Shown here: positions 12,622 through 25,227 of the stretch, one piece after another
How the letters are laid out: each line of letters opens with the position of its first letter
Position numbering within the stretch: position 1 is the first letter of the stretch
Assembly: GCF_029873635.1 (NCBI RefSeq)
Contig: NC_080423.1
Span: 92,919,691 to 92,983,690, forward strand
Source: Malania oleifera
Taxonomy: Eukaryota > Streptophyta > Magnoliopsida > Santalales > Ximeniaceae
Length of the DNA stretch: 64,000 nucleotides
Reading direction: 5' to 3'
Notes under the pieces: model-generated
Told to the model about the DNA's origin: nothing
The model's database searches: none
The model's input: only the letters and a program-made list of their open reading frames with translations
Made by a program: the position numbers and the translations under genes

Positions 12622-12812
12622 TCTCGTAGATGAACACAGGGGATTCGTCGACGAAAGCATATGAGGGATTCGTCGATGGGAATATGTCTCATCGACGAGA
12701 AGATACCGAGAGGATGTTTTGGACGATTCTGAATTTCGTCGACGATGTGAGAGTTCGTCGACGAATTACCTTCTTGACCTCATCGACGAGGTGACGTGGC
12801 TCATCGATGAAG
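12622..12812 (+). promoter_or_regulatory. U3 array of TCGTCGACGA palindromes upstream of TATA
   Basis: Seven to eight copies or near-copies of TTCGTCGACGAA/CTCATCGACGAG occur in under 200 bp, directly followed by a TATA-like TGTATGAATAGG and a CT-rich tract. The core is a perfect palindrome with three CpG sites; many variant copies differ by CG to TG/CA change, as expected of methylated DNA. The same array occupies the same place in the LTRs at 14696-14785, 19300-19540, 31518-31702, 39150-39342 and 47298-47465. A promoter or enhancer role is inferred from position. Confidence 0.6.
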
Positions 12813-13223
12813 GTCAGTGTATGAATAGGCATAAACCTCATTTTTGGCAGAAATTTCACGCACAACTTTTCTCTCTCTCTCTCCCTTTTCGGTTTCCAGA
12901 CCTTCTCTCTAGTTTTCTGGGTCCGTTCTTCACAGGATCGACGATCCAAAGCCATCACGACACTCTGCATATCTGCTGAAGTGGATCATTGGTGGTGCGA
13001 GCTTGAAATTCACCCCAAATTCAAGGTAAGACTTTTATTCAGAATTTGGCTTTATTGTAGTTGTAGGAAATGTTATATATGAAGAAAACACTGAAGTTTA
13101 GTTTTGGAAAATGTTGTTTTCAGGGTGTTAACCGGGGAACCCAGCGGGTGTTGGACTAATATACTTTGGGGGCTTTTTTTAGGAATCAAGTAAGGGGATA
13201 AATTAAGCTAATCATTTTACGAA

Positions 13224-13255
<32 letters not shown>

Positions 13256-13439
13256 AATTTTACAGCATTTGATTTTAGGAAAATAAATAAATAAATATAT
13301 ATATATGCATTATGTTTGGAAAATATTGTTGAAAATGACGATATGTTTAAATATACGTAAAACCTAATTTTGAGTGGCATGAGTGGAATTTGTTATGAAT
13401 TATTGTTTTCTGGGAACATAATATTAATACAGAATTTTA

Positions 13440-13640
13440 AATATGGATATGATTTGACGGCGTACGAACCGAGCTATGGATATGATTTTCCAGTGTACGG
13501 GCCGAACTATGGATATGATTTTTTGACATACGAACCAAGCTATGGATATGATTTGTCGGCGTACGAGCCAAGTTATGAATATGATATGACGGCGTATGGG
13601 CCGTGAATGGTAAAATGTGAAATGTTGGCGTACGGGCCGA
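13440..13640 (+). repeat. CGTACG minisatellite in LTR (33-bp units)
   Basis: About six units of 33 bp built on GGCGTACGGGCCGAGCTATG-like sequence. Because 33 is a multiple of three the array also reads as an 11-residue periodic peptide (YGYDLTAYEPS-like) in a 78-codon frame, but that is not kept in other LTR copies. Equivalent arrays lie at 15440-15660, 20320-20550, 30580-30730, 38090-38400 and 41260-41510. Confidence 0.8.
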
Positions 13641-13649
13641 TGATTTTCA

Positions 13650-13703
<54 letters not shown>

Positions 13704-16653
13704 GCAAAATGATGTGATGATATTAATCTGGCAATTATTAGTATGAAATATTCATGTATTATAGTTTGGTTATATGATATATGTTATCATAACCTGGTTG
13801 GCTTGGTTTAGGCTAGCACTTGCACGGTACCGATGGTATGTGTTCATGATCATCATGATATTGTATTAACGCTGTCGTACGGGGCAGTGTGAGGACGGAT
13901 AGTTGATGTGGTTTATAAGAAGTGTTGGCGCCCCTGGTGTACGGACCAGGTCTGGAAAACCCATCGGACTTACAGACTGTACTTTTGACTTTGTAGTGGT
14001 CGGCCAACCATTGTCAGGTCCCGCTTTCGGACCACACAACCCAATCATGTGGGGATAATACATGACAATAGCTAGCTAACCTACCAGGGTTGTTTTGTAT
14101 TATTATATATATATGATGAATTATGCTTATGGAAATACAGTATGTTCTGTCATGCTATGATTATATATGTTTTTTCAGATATGATACAGATAGTTTTATT
14201 AAATATGTTTATGTATGGTTTTATGTATAACATAGAGAAACTCATGTTGCCACACACTAATATAAGTTTATTTTCCCTTACTGAGAGGCGTCTCACCCCG
14301 AATTCTATGAACATTTCAGGAGCCCCTGATAGGAGAGTGGATAAAGCTCCGCTAAGATAGATACAGTTAGTCTGCCCTTTCTGAAGGATAAGTGTTTTGA
14401 CAGGGTCAGATGGATTTTGGGCAACGACTCTAGGATTAGTTTTGATTGTTTTAGGATGTATATGATGAATATAGTAACTCTGGTATTATAATGAATGATA
14501 TTATGAAATGTATATAATTTTATGTTTCCTGTTGCTTAGGTTTCTATATTGTATCTCTATTGTATCCTTGGTACCCACGGGTTCAGGTTGATTATGATCT
14601 GCTGGGTTTATTATATTGGTTTTGTTATTTTGGAAGAAAAAGAAAAAATATATAAGGTAAACTAAGCAGGTTGTTATATTTTTAGTTCTGAATTTTGTCG
14701 ATGAGAAATAGGTGTTCGTTGACGAACTTCCTTTGTGACCTCGTCGACGAAGTGACGTGACGAGCCACGTCACTTCGTCGACGAGTGCAGGTGTATAAAT
14801 AGCCTAAACTCAAATTTTTCATCAGAAATCATGCGAAGAACACACACACTCTCTCTCTCTCTCTCTCATGTTCGTCCCTTCCCCCTTCTTTCTAAGATTA
14901 TGGGTTGGATTCTTACCGGTTGGACGATCCAAGGCCACCATGACACTCTTGGGAAAGTTCTTTTCAAGTTTGCTAGAGTAGATCGTTGGTGGGGATAACT
15001 TGAATTTCATCCCAAATTTAAGGTAAGGCTTCTTATTCAATATTTGGTTTTCCTGCAGTTGTAAGAAATGTAGTACTCGAAGAAATACTGAAGTTTTTTT
15101 CAGGGAGATGTTGTTTACAGGATGTTGAACGGGGAACCCTGCAAGTGCAGGACTGATTATTTTAGGGGCTTTCCAAAAATCAGGTAAGGGGATAAATTAA
15201 GTCAGGATTTTACAAAAAGGTATTTACTATTTTACAGCATTTAATTTTAGATAAATATGTATGTTGTAGAATTATGTTGGAAATAATGTTATTGATCAGA
15301 TATAGGATTAATACCTCTTTTTGTGTGGCATGAGTAGAATTTACCATGGAAAAATTATGATAATGGAATATGATGTTTACAAAATAAGTATGTTTTACTA
15401 TTTTCAAGAAAATGTCAAAGGATACAGGGATTCTTCAAGTCGAGGTTTGTATATGATATATTGGCGTACGAGCCAAGATTTTTATATGATATAACGGCAC
15501 ACGGGCCAAGGTTTTTATATGATATATAGGCGTATGGGTCGAGATTTTCATAATGATATATCGGCGTACAGGCCAAGGTTTTTATATGATATGCCGGCGT
15601 ACGGGTCGTGATTTATAAAATACAAAATACCGATATAAGGGTCGTAAATTTTATATGATATGTTATGTAAAGATGTATGAAAATTTTAACATGACAGATA
15701 TGATTATGTAATAGTCATGTATCAATATTTGAAAATATGTTATATGTTATCAGAACCTGGTTGGCTTGGTTTAGGCTTTCACGAAGCACGATATCGTAGC
15801 TATATGATTACGATCATGATTATGTTAGTGATACCGCTTGCCGTACGGGGCAGTGGAAGATTGGTAGTCGATGTGGTTTATTGCAGCGCAGGCGTCCTTC
15901 TAGTGTCCAGACCAGGAGGGGCAGACCCATCGCACTTACAGACTTTTATTTGATTCGGCAATGGTCGGCCAGCCATTGTCGGGTCCCGCCTCCGGGTCAC
16001 ACAACCCAGTCATATGGGGGTAAGACATGACACCAGCTAGCTAATCATCAAAGATGTTTTCTATGTATTGTTATATGAGATGATTTATGTGTACAGAAAT
16101 TCAGTATGTTCTACTATGATATGATAATATATGTTTTCTTAGATATAATACAAACAATTTTATCAATTATGTTTATATACTATTATATATATAACACGAA
16201 ACTAGTCATGTGGTCACACACTGACATTAGTTTATTTCCCTTACTGAGAGGTGTCTCACCCCAAATTATATAAACATTTCAAGAGCCCCAGATAGGAAAG
16301 CGGATAAGGCTCCGCAGCGCTAGAGTTCGATAGTCCTACCCTACCTGAAGGGTAAGTCTTTTGTTAGGGTCAGACGGATTTTTGGGTGATGACCCTAGGA
16401 CTTGTTTTGGTTATTTTGGGTTATGTATGACGAGTGTAGTAAACTCTGGTACTGTGTTGGATAGTAATTTGATAGGTATATGATTTCACGTTTCCTGTTA
16501 CTTAGGTATTGGTATTATGTTTCAAGTTTACCCCTGGTACCCTTGGGTCTAGGTGGATTATGGTTTATCAGGTTAATTGTGATTTGATAGGACTTTTATA
16601 TGGATATTGTATTATGGAAAAAAAAATTATGATTATACAAGTAGGTCATTACA

Positions 16654-18203
16654 GTTTATGTGTATATTTGGAGTATGCTAGCCTAAGAAAGGTAGTAAAT
16701 GATTTTTATACTGAGTTTGAGTTGATTTTATTGGGGATAATGTAATTTCAGGGTTTGAAGTTTTGAACGCCTCAGGCGTCGTTAGAATTTTAGCAGGCTT
16801 TTCAGGAATCAGGTAAGAGGATGAAGTTAAGTCAGGATTTTAATTAAATTTGAACGAATTAAACTGGTATATTTATTTATTTATTTATAAGTTCAAAGGT
16901 TATTTTGAAAACCAACCGTTCAATAGGGATTTTACAAACCTAGGATATATGGCATAGTATTTTTGAATATTATGAACAATGGAAAATCTGAGTTATTTTA
17001 CGAACTAAAAATATGGTGTATCCTTGGTTGTCTCTTGGACTGTTTTCAAATATTGAAATTGTATGACAGGTGAATGATTTTATGGTTTATCGTGAAACCA
17101 AATTTGAGAATGGTTGTGAAACATACTGGAATTGCTTATGAATAATGTAGGGATATGATATGACGATCAGGCACCGAGTTTTATATGATGGCTAGGGGAC
17201 AGGTTTTATTTGACGGCTATGAGCCGAGTGTAACTGACGGTCGGGGGCCGGGTGCTTATTAAATGGCAATTGAAATGAAATGATTTATACTACTGTTTTA
17301 TTTACTTAAATTGCATGATATGCTTTAGGAACCTAGGGACTAGTGTATTGTGAGTACAGTACCGTTGCTAGTGATTGATTATTAGACCATGTGCACCCAC
17401 ATTGTTCTGGATAGAAGTGTAGGAGGGGTCTCAGTTGACTACCTGCATGAGGTTGAAGTAAGGGCATCAGACCTGCAGCTTGGTTGTGGATGCCTGCAGA
17501 TGTACTTGCAGAGGATGATGTTTTGTCTTTGTTTTGGGCTGATCACCCAGGCTTAGTCTAGCCTTCAGATCGCACAACCCATGCCATGGGAGAAGTAAAT
17601 GGCGTTAGTCACAGGGAGTTGTCTTATATGCATATATGTGGATTTATGTAAATGGTGTTAAATATTTACTGAACTGGTTTATATTGTGGAAAAGAAAAGG
17701 GATATTTTCAACTGTATGGAATGATTATATATTTTTAAATGATATTTTCGGTTAAATGAGGAACTGGTTATTTTCAATATACACTAAAACTCATGCTGAC
17801 TACACACTGATTTTAACTTAGTTTTCCCCTACTGAGAAGTGTCTCACCCCAATATATAATCATCTTTTCAGGACCATCTCGGGATCGAGCTTAGCAAGCT
17901 CCGGGGTTGGGCGGTAGCTAGTTTTATTTGTCTTCTATAATGTGTTTTATGGGTTTTAGTTATATTTAAATTCCTTGGTTATGTTTTATGGTTGTTGGGA
18001 CTAGGTTGACTTTGTACTACACTATGATTTGTAATAAGGATATTGGTAGACTTCTATGTATGTTAGAAGTTTAGAACTCTGGTATTATATTTTGAAGAAT
18101 GTATTAATTTTTTTGCTACAATTATATTATGACTATGGTATTAAGTACGCAGACATTGCTTAAGTAGCACCCCAGGCCCTACGTGGTGAGTTGGGGCATT
18201 ACA
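16654..18203 (+). mobile_element. Partial LTR of a second Gypsy-like family (family B)
   Basis: It follows the previous LTR directly and ends ...GTTGGGGCATTACA at 18203. It shares the LTR layout of its neighbours: a CAGGTAAGAGG donor-like site near 16810, a CGGCTAGGGGCCGG-type minisatellite (17155-17260), ACTGAGAAGTGTCTCACCCC near 17830 and TTTTCAGGACC near 17868, but is otherwise well diverged from them. A fossil fragment without coding parts. Confidence 0.65.
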
Positions 18204-19593
18204 TAAATTATGTCAACTTTTTATTGAATTTGAACCGATTAAAATTGAGTATATGGATTCATGTAAGTTGTATAGGATTTTCTAAATGATTTAGGCATAT
18301 GAAGTTTATGGTTTTGATTATTATTAGTGTTTGGGGGAAAAAACCAAAGTGAATAGGGTTGATCATCTTATTTTCATATAAAACCGGTATTTAAAGTTAA
18401 ATTAATTATGAAGATGGTCAAACCTAGTTTTTCAACGGAAACATATTTTTCCCAAGTAGTTTAGTATATTATGATTTATCAGTCAAAAATCATGCGGCAT
18501 GAGATTTATCTATACTTTTCAGCACAATTGAATTTGAGTATTTTATGGTAATATACAATGAAAATGTGATTTGTATTAATTGATGGAAATACTAGAAATG
18601 TGGTGAAAATTATGGAATGACGGATGAATCCTGGGTTTGATATGACGGTTGTATACCGAGGTTTCATATGATGGTTGTATGCCAAGGTTTGATATGATAG
18701 TTGTATGCCGGGTTTTGATGTGACGTCTATATGCCAGGTTTTGATACGACAGGTTTTATACTGATTTACAAAATGAGTTATATAATAGTTTTTATTACTT
18801 AAATTGCATTATATGGTTTAAGAACCCTGAGGACCAGATATGATAAGAGCACGATACCGTAGCCAGTATTAGAGATAGTGCAACCACACTATTCTGGACA
18901 GAAGTGTTGGTAATGAAAATTAGATTTTGCCACAGAAGGGTTGTGTACCCCCTGGAGTCTAGACCAGGCTACGTAGGCAAATCGGATTTGCAGACATAAG
19001 GTTTGACTTAGCCTAGTGGTAGGCCAGCCAAGCTAGGTTCAGTCTTCGGACCACACAACCAGATCATGGGGGTTACATGATGATGTTGTATGTTCAAAAG
19101 GGGCTTTCTTCTACACATATATGTGAATTTACGTAAATGATATTATTTATTGAGTTGATTATATTATGAAGAAAATGTGTATTTCTAACTACATAGGTGT
19201 GAGTTATATTATACATGTAACGACCCAAATTTAAAAGGAAATTTAAATAATAAGGAAAGGGAAATAGAAACCAGAAATAGAAGGAAGCCGTAGACTTCAT
19301 CAACGAACGCTGCATTTCATGAGAGAAAAACAAAAAGGGGGAGTTTCTAGGCTTCGTCGACGAATCCCCTGTATTTGTCAACGAAGGCTATAGAAAATTC
19401 GTCGACGAACACAGGGGCTCATCGACGAGAAAATACCGAGAGGGGGGTCTGAGGCAGCCTGAATTTCATCGACGAATACAGGAACTCGTCGACGAAATTT
19501 GTGAAGGACTCATCGACGAAGGTCAGGCTCGTCGACGAAATTCTGTTTTATAAGAGTGAAAAATCTTGGAGAAATATCATATTTTTAAGAAAA

Positions 19594-19634
<41 letters not shown>

Positions 19635-22002
19635 ACGGTTCTCTCTCCCTTCTTTCTACGTTTCTAGCCACATCAGTCGTTAGATCGACGATCTGAAACT
19701 ACCACGACGATCTTGGCGGAGTTCTCCACAAAGTCTGCCGGGACGAATTGTTAAGGAAGTGAAGTTGGATTCCATCCCAAATCCAGGGTAAGCTTTTTTA
19801 CTCAATTTTTGGATTTGTGATAGTTGAGAAAAGTGTTTTATACGTTAAAATACTGAAATTTAATACTGGGGGTTTTCGTTTCTAGAAGTGTCAGTTGGAA
19901 ATGTTGGGAATCATCCCTAAGTTGAAGGGAGGCTTTTAAGCCAAATTTGACTTAATGGCAGTTATAAGAAATGTTATACACGTTGAAATACTAGAGTTTA
20001 ATTCTGTGAGTTTTCATTTTTCAGGGTGTTGATTTAAGAACCCTGCGGGGGCGGGGAAGATTTTCTTAGGGGCTATTTAGGAATCAGGTAAGGGGATAAA
20101 CTAAGCTAATTCTTTTTGCAATATGTATGTATATATTTATGACACTCGTTTTTAGGAAAAATACATATGTTTATGTATATGTTTTATACTTGAGAAAACC
20201 CTGTTGAAAATAATGATATGTTGTATACGTGGAAAACTGGTTTAGTGTGGCATAAGTAGTAATGATTGTGATATACTGTTGTTCTGGGAATGTGGTGATA
20301 TGGTTATTATGATGGGAAAACCAGCTTATGGGCCGAGATTTTTATGATGAGATTTTATGTGATTTGCCGGCGTATGGGCTGTGCCAAGTGATGTGAGTTG
20401 TCGGCGTACGGGTCGTGCTATGTGATGAGATTTGTCGGCGTACGGGCCGAGCTATGTGATGTGATTTGCCAGCGTACGGGCTGTGCTATGTGTAGCTAGT
20501 GTAGGGGCCGAGCTACGATATAATGTGTAATACCGGCGTACGGGCCGATGATTTTCATGATACACTTATATATGTAAAATGATATGATTAATGTGAAAAT
20601 GAAAGATATGATATATCTCTGTATCACAATTTCAGTATATGTATATGTTATCAAAACCTGGTTGACTTGGTTTAGGCTAGCACTTGCACAGTACCGTTGC
20701 TTTGTGTCTATGGTCTTCGTGATCATGATATCTGTGTTAACGCCACTGTACGGAGTGGTGTGAGATTAGATGGTCGATGCGGTTATTTTCAAGAAGTGTG
20801 TTGTTATCGTCCCTGGTGTACGAACCAGTCTGGGTAGACCCATCGGACCTATAGATTAGACTATCGACTTGACAGTGGTCGGCCAACCATTGTCAAGTCC
20901 CGCCTTCGGGCCACACAACCCAATCATGTGGGGGTAATACATGACAACAGCCAGCTAACCTACCAGGATGTTTTTATGTTATTATTATGATATGAGATGA
21001 GTTATGTTATGAAATGCAGTATGTTCTGCCATGATTTTGATATACGTATGTTTTCCCAGATTTGTTAAACAGTATTGGATATGATATGTATGTTATATAT
21101 AGAACACGGATTACTCATGTTGCCACACATTAGTATTAGTTTATTTTCCTTACTGAGAGGTGTCTCACCCCTAAATTTCATACATTTTTTAGGAGCCCCT
21201 GATAGGAGAGCGGGAAAAGCCCCGCTGAACTAGATCAGTTGTTTGCCCTCTTTGGAAGGGTAAGTTTTGGTAGGGATAGTATGGTTTTGTGGGAATTGTC
21301 CCTAAATTTCATTTTTGAGATGTATGTATGGGAGTACAGTGACTGTAGTAACTCTGGTACATTGTGATGTATGTTATGATGAAATAAATATGATTGTATA
21401 TTTTCTGCTGCGTAGGCTTCTACTGTATGTTGTGTTTTATCCCTAGTACCCATAGGTCCAGGTGAATGGTGACCTGCTGAGTTGGATGTGGCATTTGTGT
21501 TATTGATATAAAAAAAAAATGTGTAAAATGAGCAGGTCGTGACAATACAAATGCTATATTTGTCAACTAAAGTAAATTAAAGAATGTTCTGATTTCACTG
21601 AAACTCATACTAACCACACACTGGTAATAGTTTATTCCACCTTATTGAGAAGTGTCTCACTCCAGTAAATATATCAATTTCTCAGGACCTATAGGAAACC
21701 GAGTCTAAGAGTTCTGGGGTGGGACCTAGACGATCTAGCTGAGAGTGGGCTTGGTAGGATACTATTTTTTTTTTTTTTTTTTATGTTTAGTTGTTTTCGA
21801 ACATTCTGGGTTGTATAATGTTTTGGAAAAAATTTGGTAAGACTGGTTGAGAGTAGTACTCTGGTATGTATGGTTGTATAAGTATATTTTGCTTGGCTGT
21901 ATGCTTATATTAATTATGGAAATTGATATTGTGGTATCAGAGTTTTACTGGGATATCTATGGAATATTAGCACTCCGGGCCCAACTAGGTTCGGGGAGCT
22001 AC
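18204..22002 (+). mobile_element. Second partial family-B LTR, split by a solo LTR
   Basis: 18204-19215 aligns with the middle of the preceding family-B LTR (from about 16825), and 21550-22002 with its end, finishing ...TTCGGGGAGCTACA. The two parts are separated by the solo LTR at 19216-21544. The abutting partial copies point to unequal recombination or nested insertion among related LTRs. A fossil without coding parts. Confidence 0.62.
19216..21544 (+). mobile_element. Solo LTR (Gypsy, Tekay/Del-like), 2.33 kb
   Basis: It starts TGTAACGACCC and ends GCAGGTCGTGACA, with the perfect target duplication ATACA on each side (19211-19215 and 21545-21549). Inside are the palindrome array (19300-19540), a TATA box (TTTTATAAG, 19546-19554), a long CT run (about 19593-19634), donor-like CAGGTAAGGGG near 20087, a CGTACG minisatellite (20320-20550) and an acceptor-like TTTTTTAGGAGCCCC near 21189. 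Complete ends indicate loss of the internal part by LTR-LTR recombination. Confidence 0.9.
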
Positions 22003-23311
22003 AAGAAATACATAGTCAGAAGGTGTGCAAGTTAAAGAAATCATTGTATGGGTTGAAACAATCTCCAAGAGCATGGTTTGGAAGGTTCACAAAGGCTATG
22101 ATAACCTTTGGCTACCATCAGAGCAATTCAGACCATACTTTATTCCTGAAGAAACGACAAGATAAAATCACTTCACTTATCGTATATGTAAATGACATAG
22201 TTGTCACATGAAATGATCCATAAGAAAGGAAAATAGTACAGAGGTACTTGTCCAGAGAATTTGAAATGAAAGATCTCGGTCCCTTGAAATTTTTCCTTGG
22301 AATTGAAGTGTCCTAGTCTAATAAAGGGATCGTTCTCTCTAAAAGGAAATGTACCTTAGATTTGTTACAAGAAACCGGTACGTCAGCATATGTCAACTAG
22401 CTGATACACCAATGGAAGAAGGTTTGAAATTATGTGTTAAGTCTAATCAGCTACTAGTTGATAAAGGGAGATATCAGAGACTTGTAGGAAGATTGATGTA
22501 CTTAGCACACACAAGGCCTGACCTTGCCTATGCATTGAGTGTTGTCAGCCAATTTATGCATCATCCTGGAGAACAACATATGAATGTTGTTATGTGTGTT
22601 TTGAGATATCTAAAGTTGGCTCCTAGAAAGGGAATTTTGTTCACTAAAAATAGAGATTTTCAAAGCGTGGAAGCATATATTGATGCTAATAAGGTTGGAG
22701 TAGGCGATCTACTTCAGGATATTTCACCGTTGTAGGTGGTAATCTCGTTACATGGAGAAGCAAAAAGAAAAATGTTGTTGCACGATCAAGTGCAGAAGCT
22801 GAATTTAGAAGTATGATACTTGGAGTTTGTTAAGTGTTATGGCTAAAGCTTCTCTTGAGGGATTTGGGCTATCCGCCTCGGCAACCAATTCGACTATATT
22901 GTGACAATAAAGCAGCGTGTAATATTGCTCATAATCTGGTTCAACATGATCGTACAAAGCATGTAGAGGTAGACAGATTTTTCATTAAGGAGAAGTTGGA
23001 TGAGCGAATTATGAAGTTGCCTAACATTTGATTAAAGGATCAGCTAGCTAATATCCTCACCAGAGCAATTTCAAATCAAGTGTTCTCAAAGTTTTTGAGC
23101 AAGTTGGGAATGTGTGACATCTATGCACCAACTTGAGGGGGAGTGTTGAAATAATGACTTTGATCTTGTAATTAATTGCAATTAAATTAATTGGGAATTC
23201 TTTCTTATTCTAGAGATATGATAGTTGTCCGGTCATTAAATCTCATCTATATATATGTACATAGGAATTCATTGAAATATATTGAATAAAAATATAATTC
23301 TTACTCTATTT
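22003..23311 (+). mobile_element. 3' fragment of a Ty1/Copia element with LTR
   Basis: Plus-strand remnants of Copia reverse transcriptase (KLKKSLYGLKQSPRAWF, about 22020-22210) and RNase H (LYCDNKAACNIAHN.VQHDRTKHVEVDRFFIKEKL, about 22880-23020) are followed by the polypurine tract ttgagggggag and the LTR start TGTTGAAATA at 23144. The LTR probably ends near 23311. A broken fossil: the 5' half is missing and a handful of small lesions interrupt the rest. The left edge abuts the family-B LTR end. Confidence 0.82.
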
Positions 23312-25196
23312 CAAGTGCAACCTTCTCCACCCTTTATTGAACTCCTTCCCCATAGATTCACTGTATGCAATTATGTGCCCTGAACCCTTCCCTCTAAACC
23401 TAACATCCTACACCAAAGGCCCTTCTTCTTTTTTCTTCACACACCTCGAATTTCCAAGCCAAAGTATGGGTTTGCCATGGCTAAGAGAATTACTGTTCTC
23501 ATCAAGAATAACATAGATCTTAGATTCCCCTCCCCAAAAAAAAAAAAAATCATAGGTAGTTGATGGGTTTTTTACACCAAGACTAAAGCTAATGGAAAAG
23601 TGGCTATAGGCAACAAATAGCAATTAGCTAGACCAAACTATAATGATGCATTAAGAAAATTGCTAAAGCTACCCCAGTCCACTTCATTCTTGTGTGTGTC
23701 ATCATAAAGTAGTGGCCTATTCACCAATTAAATGTTAGTAATCCCTTCCTCCATGCTTATCTTCTTAAATATGTGTAAATGCCTCAATCACAAGGTTTTG
23801 TCATGAACTTTTCTTATTATGTTTGTAAAACTTGGTGCTCATTGTAAGTGTGATCTCAAACAGAGTCCTTGAGCATGTTTTTGAGCATTCTACTTCCTAA
23901 TCTTGGTTTCACAAGTTATCATCTCGCACCTACTTATTTGTTAACTACCATGCTTTATTACTATCATGCTCGTATACATATTATAATCACATGTAGTGCT
24001 AGTTCGCCCCCTATTAATCATCTTGTTTTAGGCCTTAGGTACTACTTTTAGTTCCCATGATCCTGCGCAACTATGTTTAATGTCTTTGCGGTTTGATGAT
24101 TTCTAACAAATTTCATCTTAACCCAACAAAAGAATACTCAAAAGTGTAGGAAGGAAGCTTATCAAAGTCGTCATGCCACCACAACCTCTTTTTCTCCACA
24201 TTTAATAGCCAATGTAGCTTTGAGTTTTTTCAAGACAACTGGTTTAGAGAATTTCAACTTATGCATAGAGGGACTATTATATACATGACCAATTTATGAA
24301 CAAAGTGAAATGTGGTTGGCAGGAAGTACCATTTCAAAGCTTCATTAATAGACTCCATCCGTGATCCTGCAATCGAAGTGTCATTGCCAAAAAAGATGAA
24401 CAGTGACGACACACCACACCACACATGCCCACCCACCACCCACGCCAATCCCAACCCCACATTCAGCTGTTCTTATCGCACCCAACACGCAACTCCTCCC
24501 CACACTGTCCTGTTTACTTCACCAAGAACAGGTTTTTTTATTATTTAATTTTCAAAAAAAAATATTTATATAAACATATTATTCATTGTTTGGCTTTTTA
24601 ATATTGTACAAAAAATTTATTTTCATCTTTTCTATATTGATGTTTCAATTTTAAAACATGAAATGACATTTTTACATTTTTTTTTTTTTAAAAAATTGAA
24701 ATTAAAAAGAGAAAATTACTTCCATAACTAAATTAGGTCCATATATTTTCTGCTTTAACCGTCACTTGCAAAAATACAAATGTGCAATAGTATCTATTTT
24801 ATTAAGGTAGCAGTTGGCAATATAGATTTTGGATCTTGGATTTGTCTCTTTAGCAAATTTTAAAATATAATAACAACAATCCTCAAGTCATACTAGGCGG
24901 AGTCAGTTACATGAATCCTTTTTCGCTAATTCACCCGATTAAGAACATTTTTCTTTATTAGATTAAGAATAGTTAAATTCTTACTCACTACCTCATTTCA
25001 AGTTATTTTAGACCTACCCCCTACCCTTTTTATGTTAGAAATAATAATTAACTCACTCCTTCTCATCAATGCTCTACTCGGTATCACCCTCTTATCTTGT
25101 CTTTAGCCATTGTTATATATAAATTATTGTGTATATGCTTGTTCCTTACTTTATCTTTTAATGCCCAAATTATCTAAGCATTTTGTAAATTTCCCA

Positions 25197-25227
<31 letters not shown>

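Larger units (their letters stand above)
12563..14678 (+). mobile_element. Solo LTR (Gypsy, Tekay/Del-like) nested in another LTR
   Basis: It starts TATAGTAACCC and ends GGTTGTTATA, consistent with TG...CA ends that have decayed, and is flanked by TTTTT target duplications (12558-12562 and 14679-14683). Removing it rejoins the host LTR (…CGAGAGACTA|TTTTT|AGTTCTGAATTT…) in line with the related LTRs. It holds a palindrome array (12622-12812), a TATA-like TGTATGAATAGG, a CT-rich leader (about 12871-12882), conserved splice-like sites and a CGTACG minisatellite (13440-13640). Confidence 0.85.
12215..16653 (+). mobile_element. 3' end of a Ty3/Gypsy element with its 3' LTR, holding a nested solo LTR
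   Basis: 12215-12378 matches the last internal bases of the Gypsy element at 29571-39420 (reverse strand there), ending in a polypurine tract (aaggaggggagaa, 12366-12378). The 3' LTR begins TGTAGAGACCC at 12379, runs to 12562, is interrupted by another LTR (12563-14678), resumes at 14684 and ends ...GGTCATTACA at 16653. Without the insert the LTR is about 2.15 kb. Its U3 part holds TCGTCGACGA palindromes and a TATA box (TATAAATAG, 14794-14802). A broken fossil; only the 3' end remains. Similarity to the element at 29571-39420 places it in the Tekay/Del-like chromoviruses. Confidence 0.82.

Noticed and set aside
13370-13606. 78-codon frame with an 11-residue repeat (YGYDLTAYEPS-like)
   Set aside because: It is a by-product of the 33-bp LTR minisatellite; other LTR copies have 29- or 34-bp units that cannot keep the frame.
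21932-21945. TGGTATCAGAG resembling a tRNA-Met primer-binding site
   Set aside because: It lies before the end of the family-B LTR, which runs on to 22002 by comparison with 18100-18203, and no internal element sequence follows it.
24254-24548. 68- and 78-codon overlapping frames
   Set aside because: Low-complexity Pro/Thr/His reading, no homology signature and no splice or promoter support.
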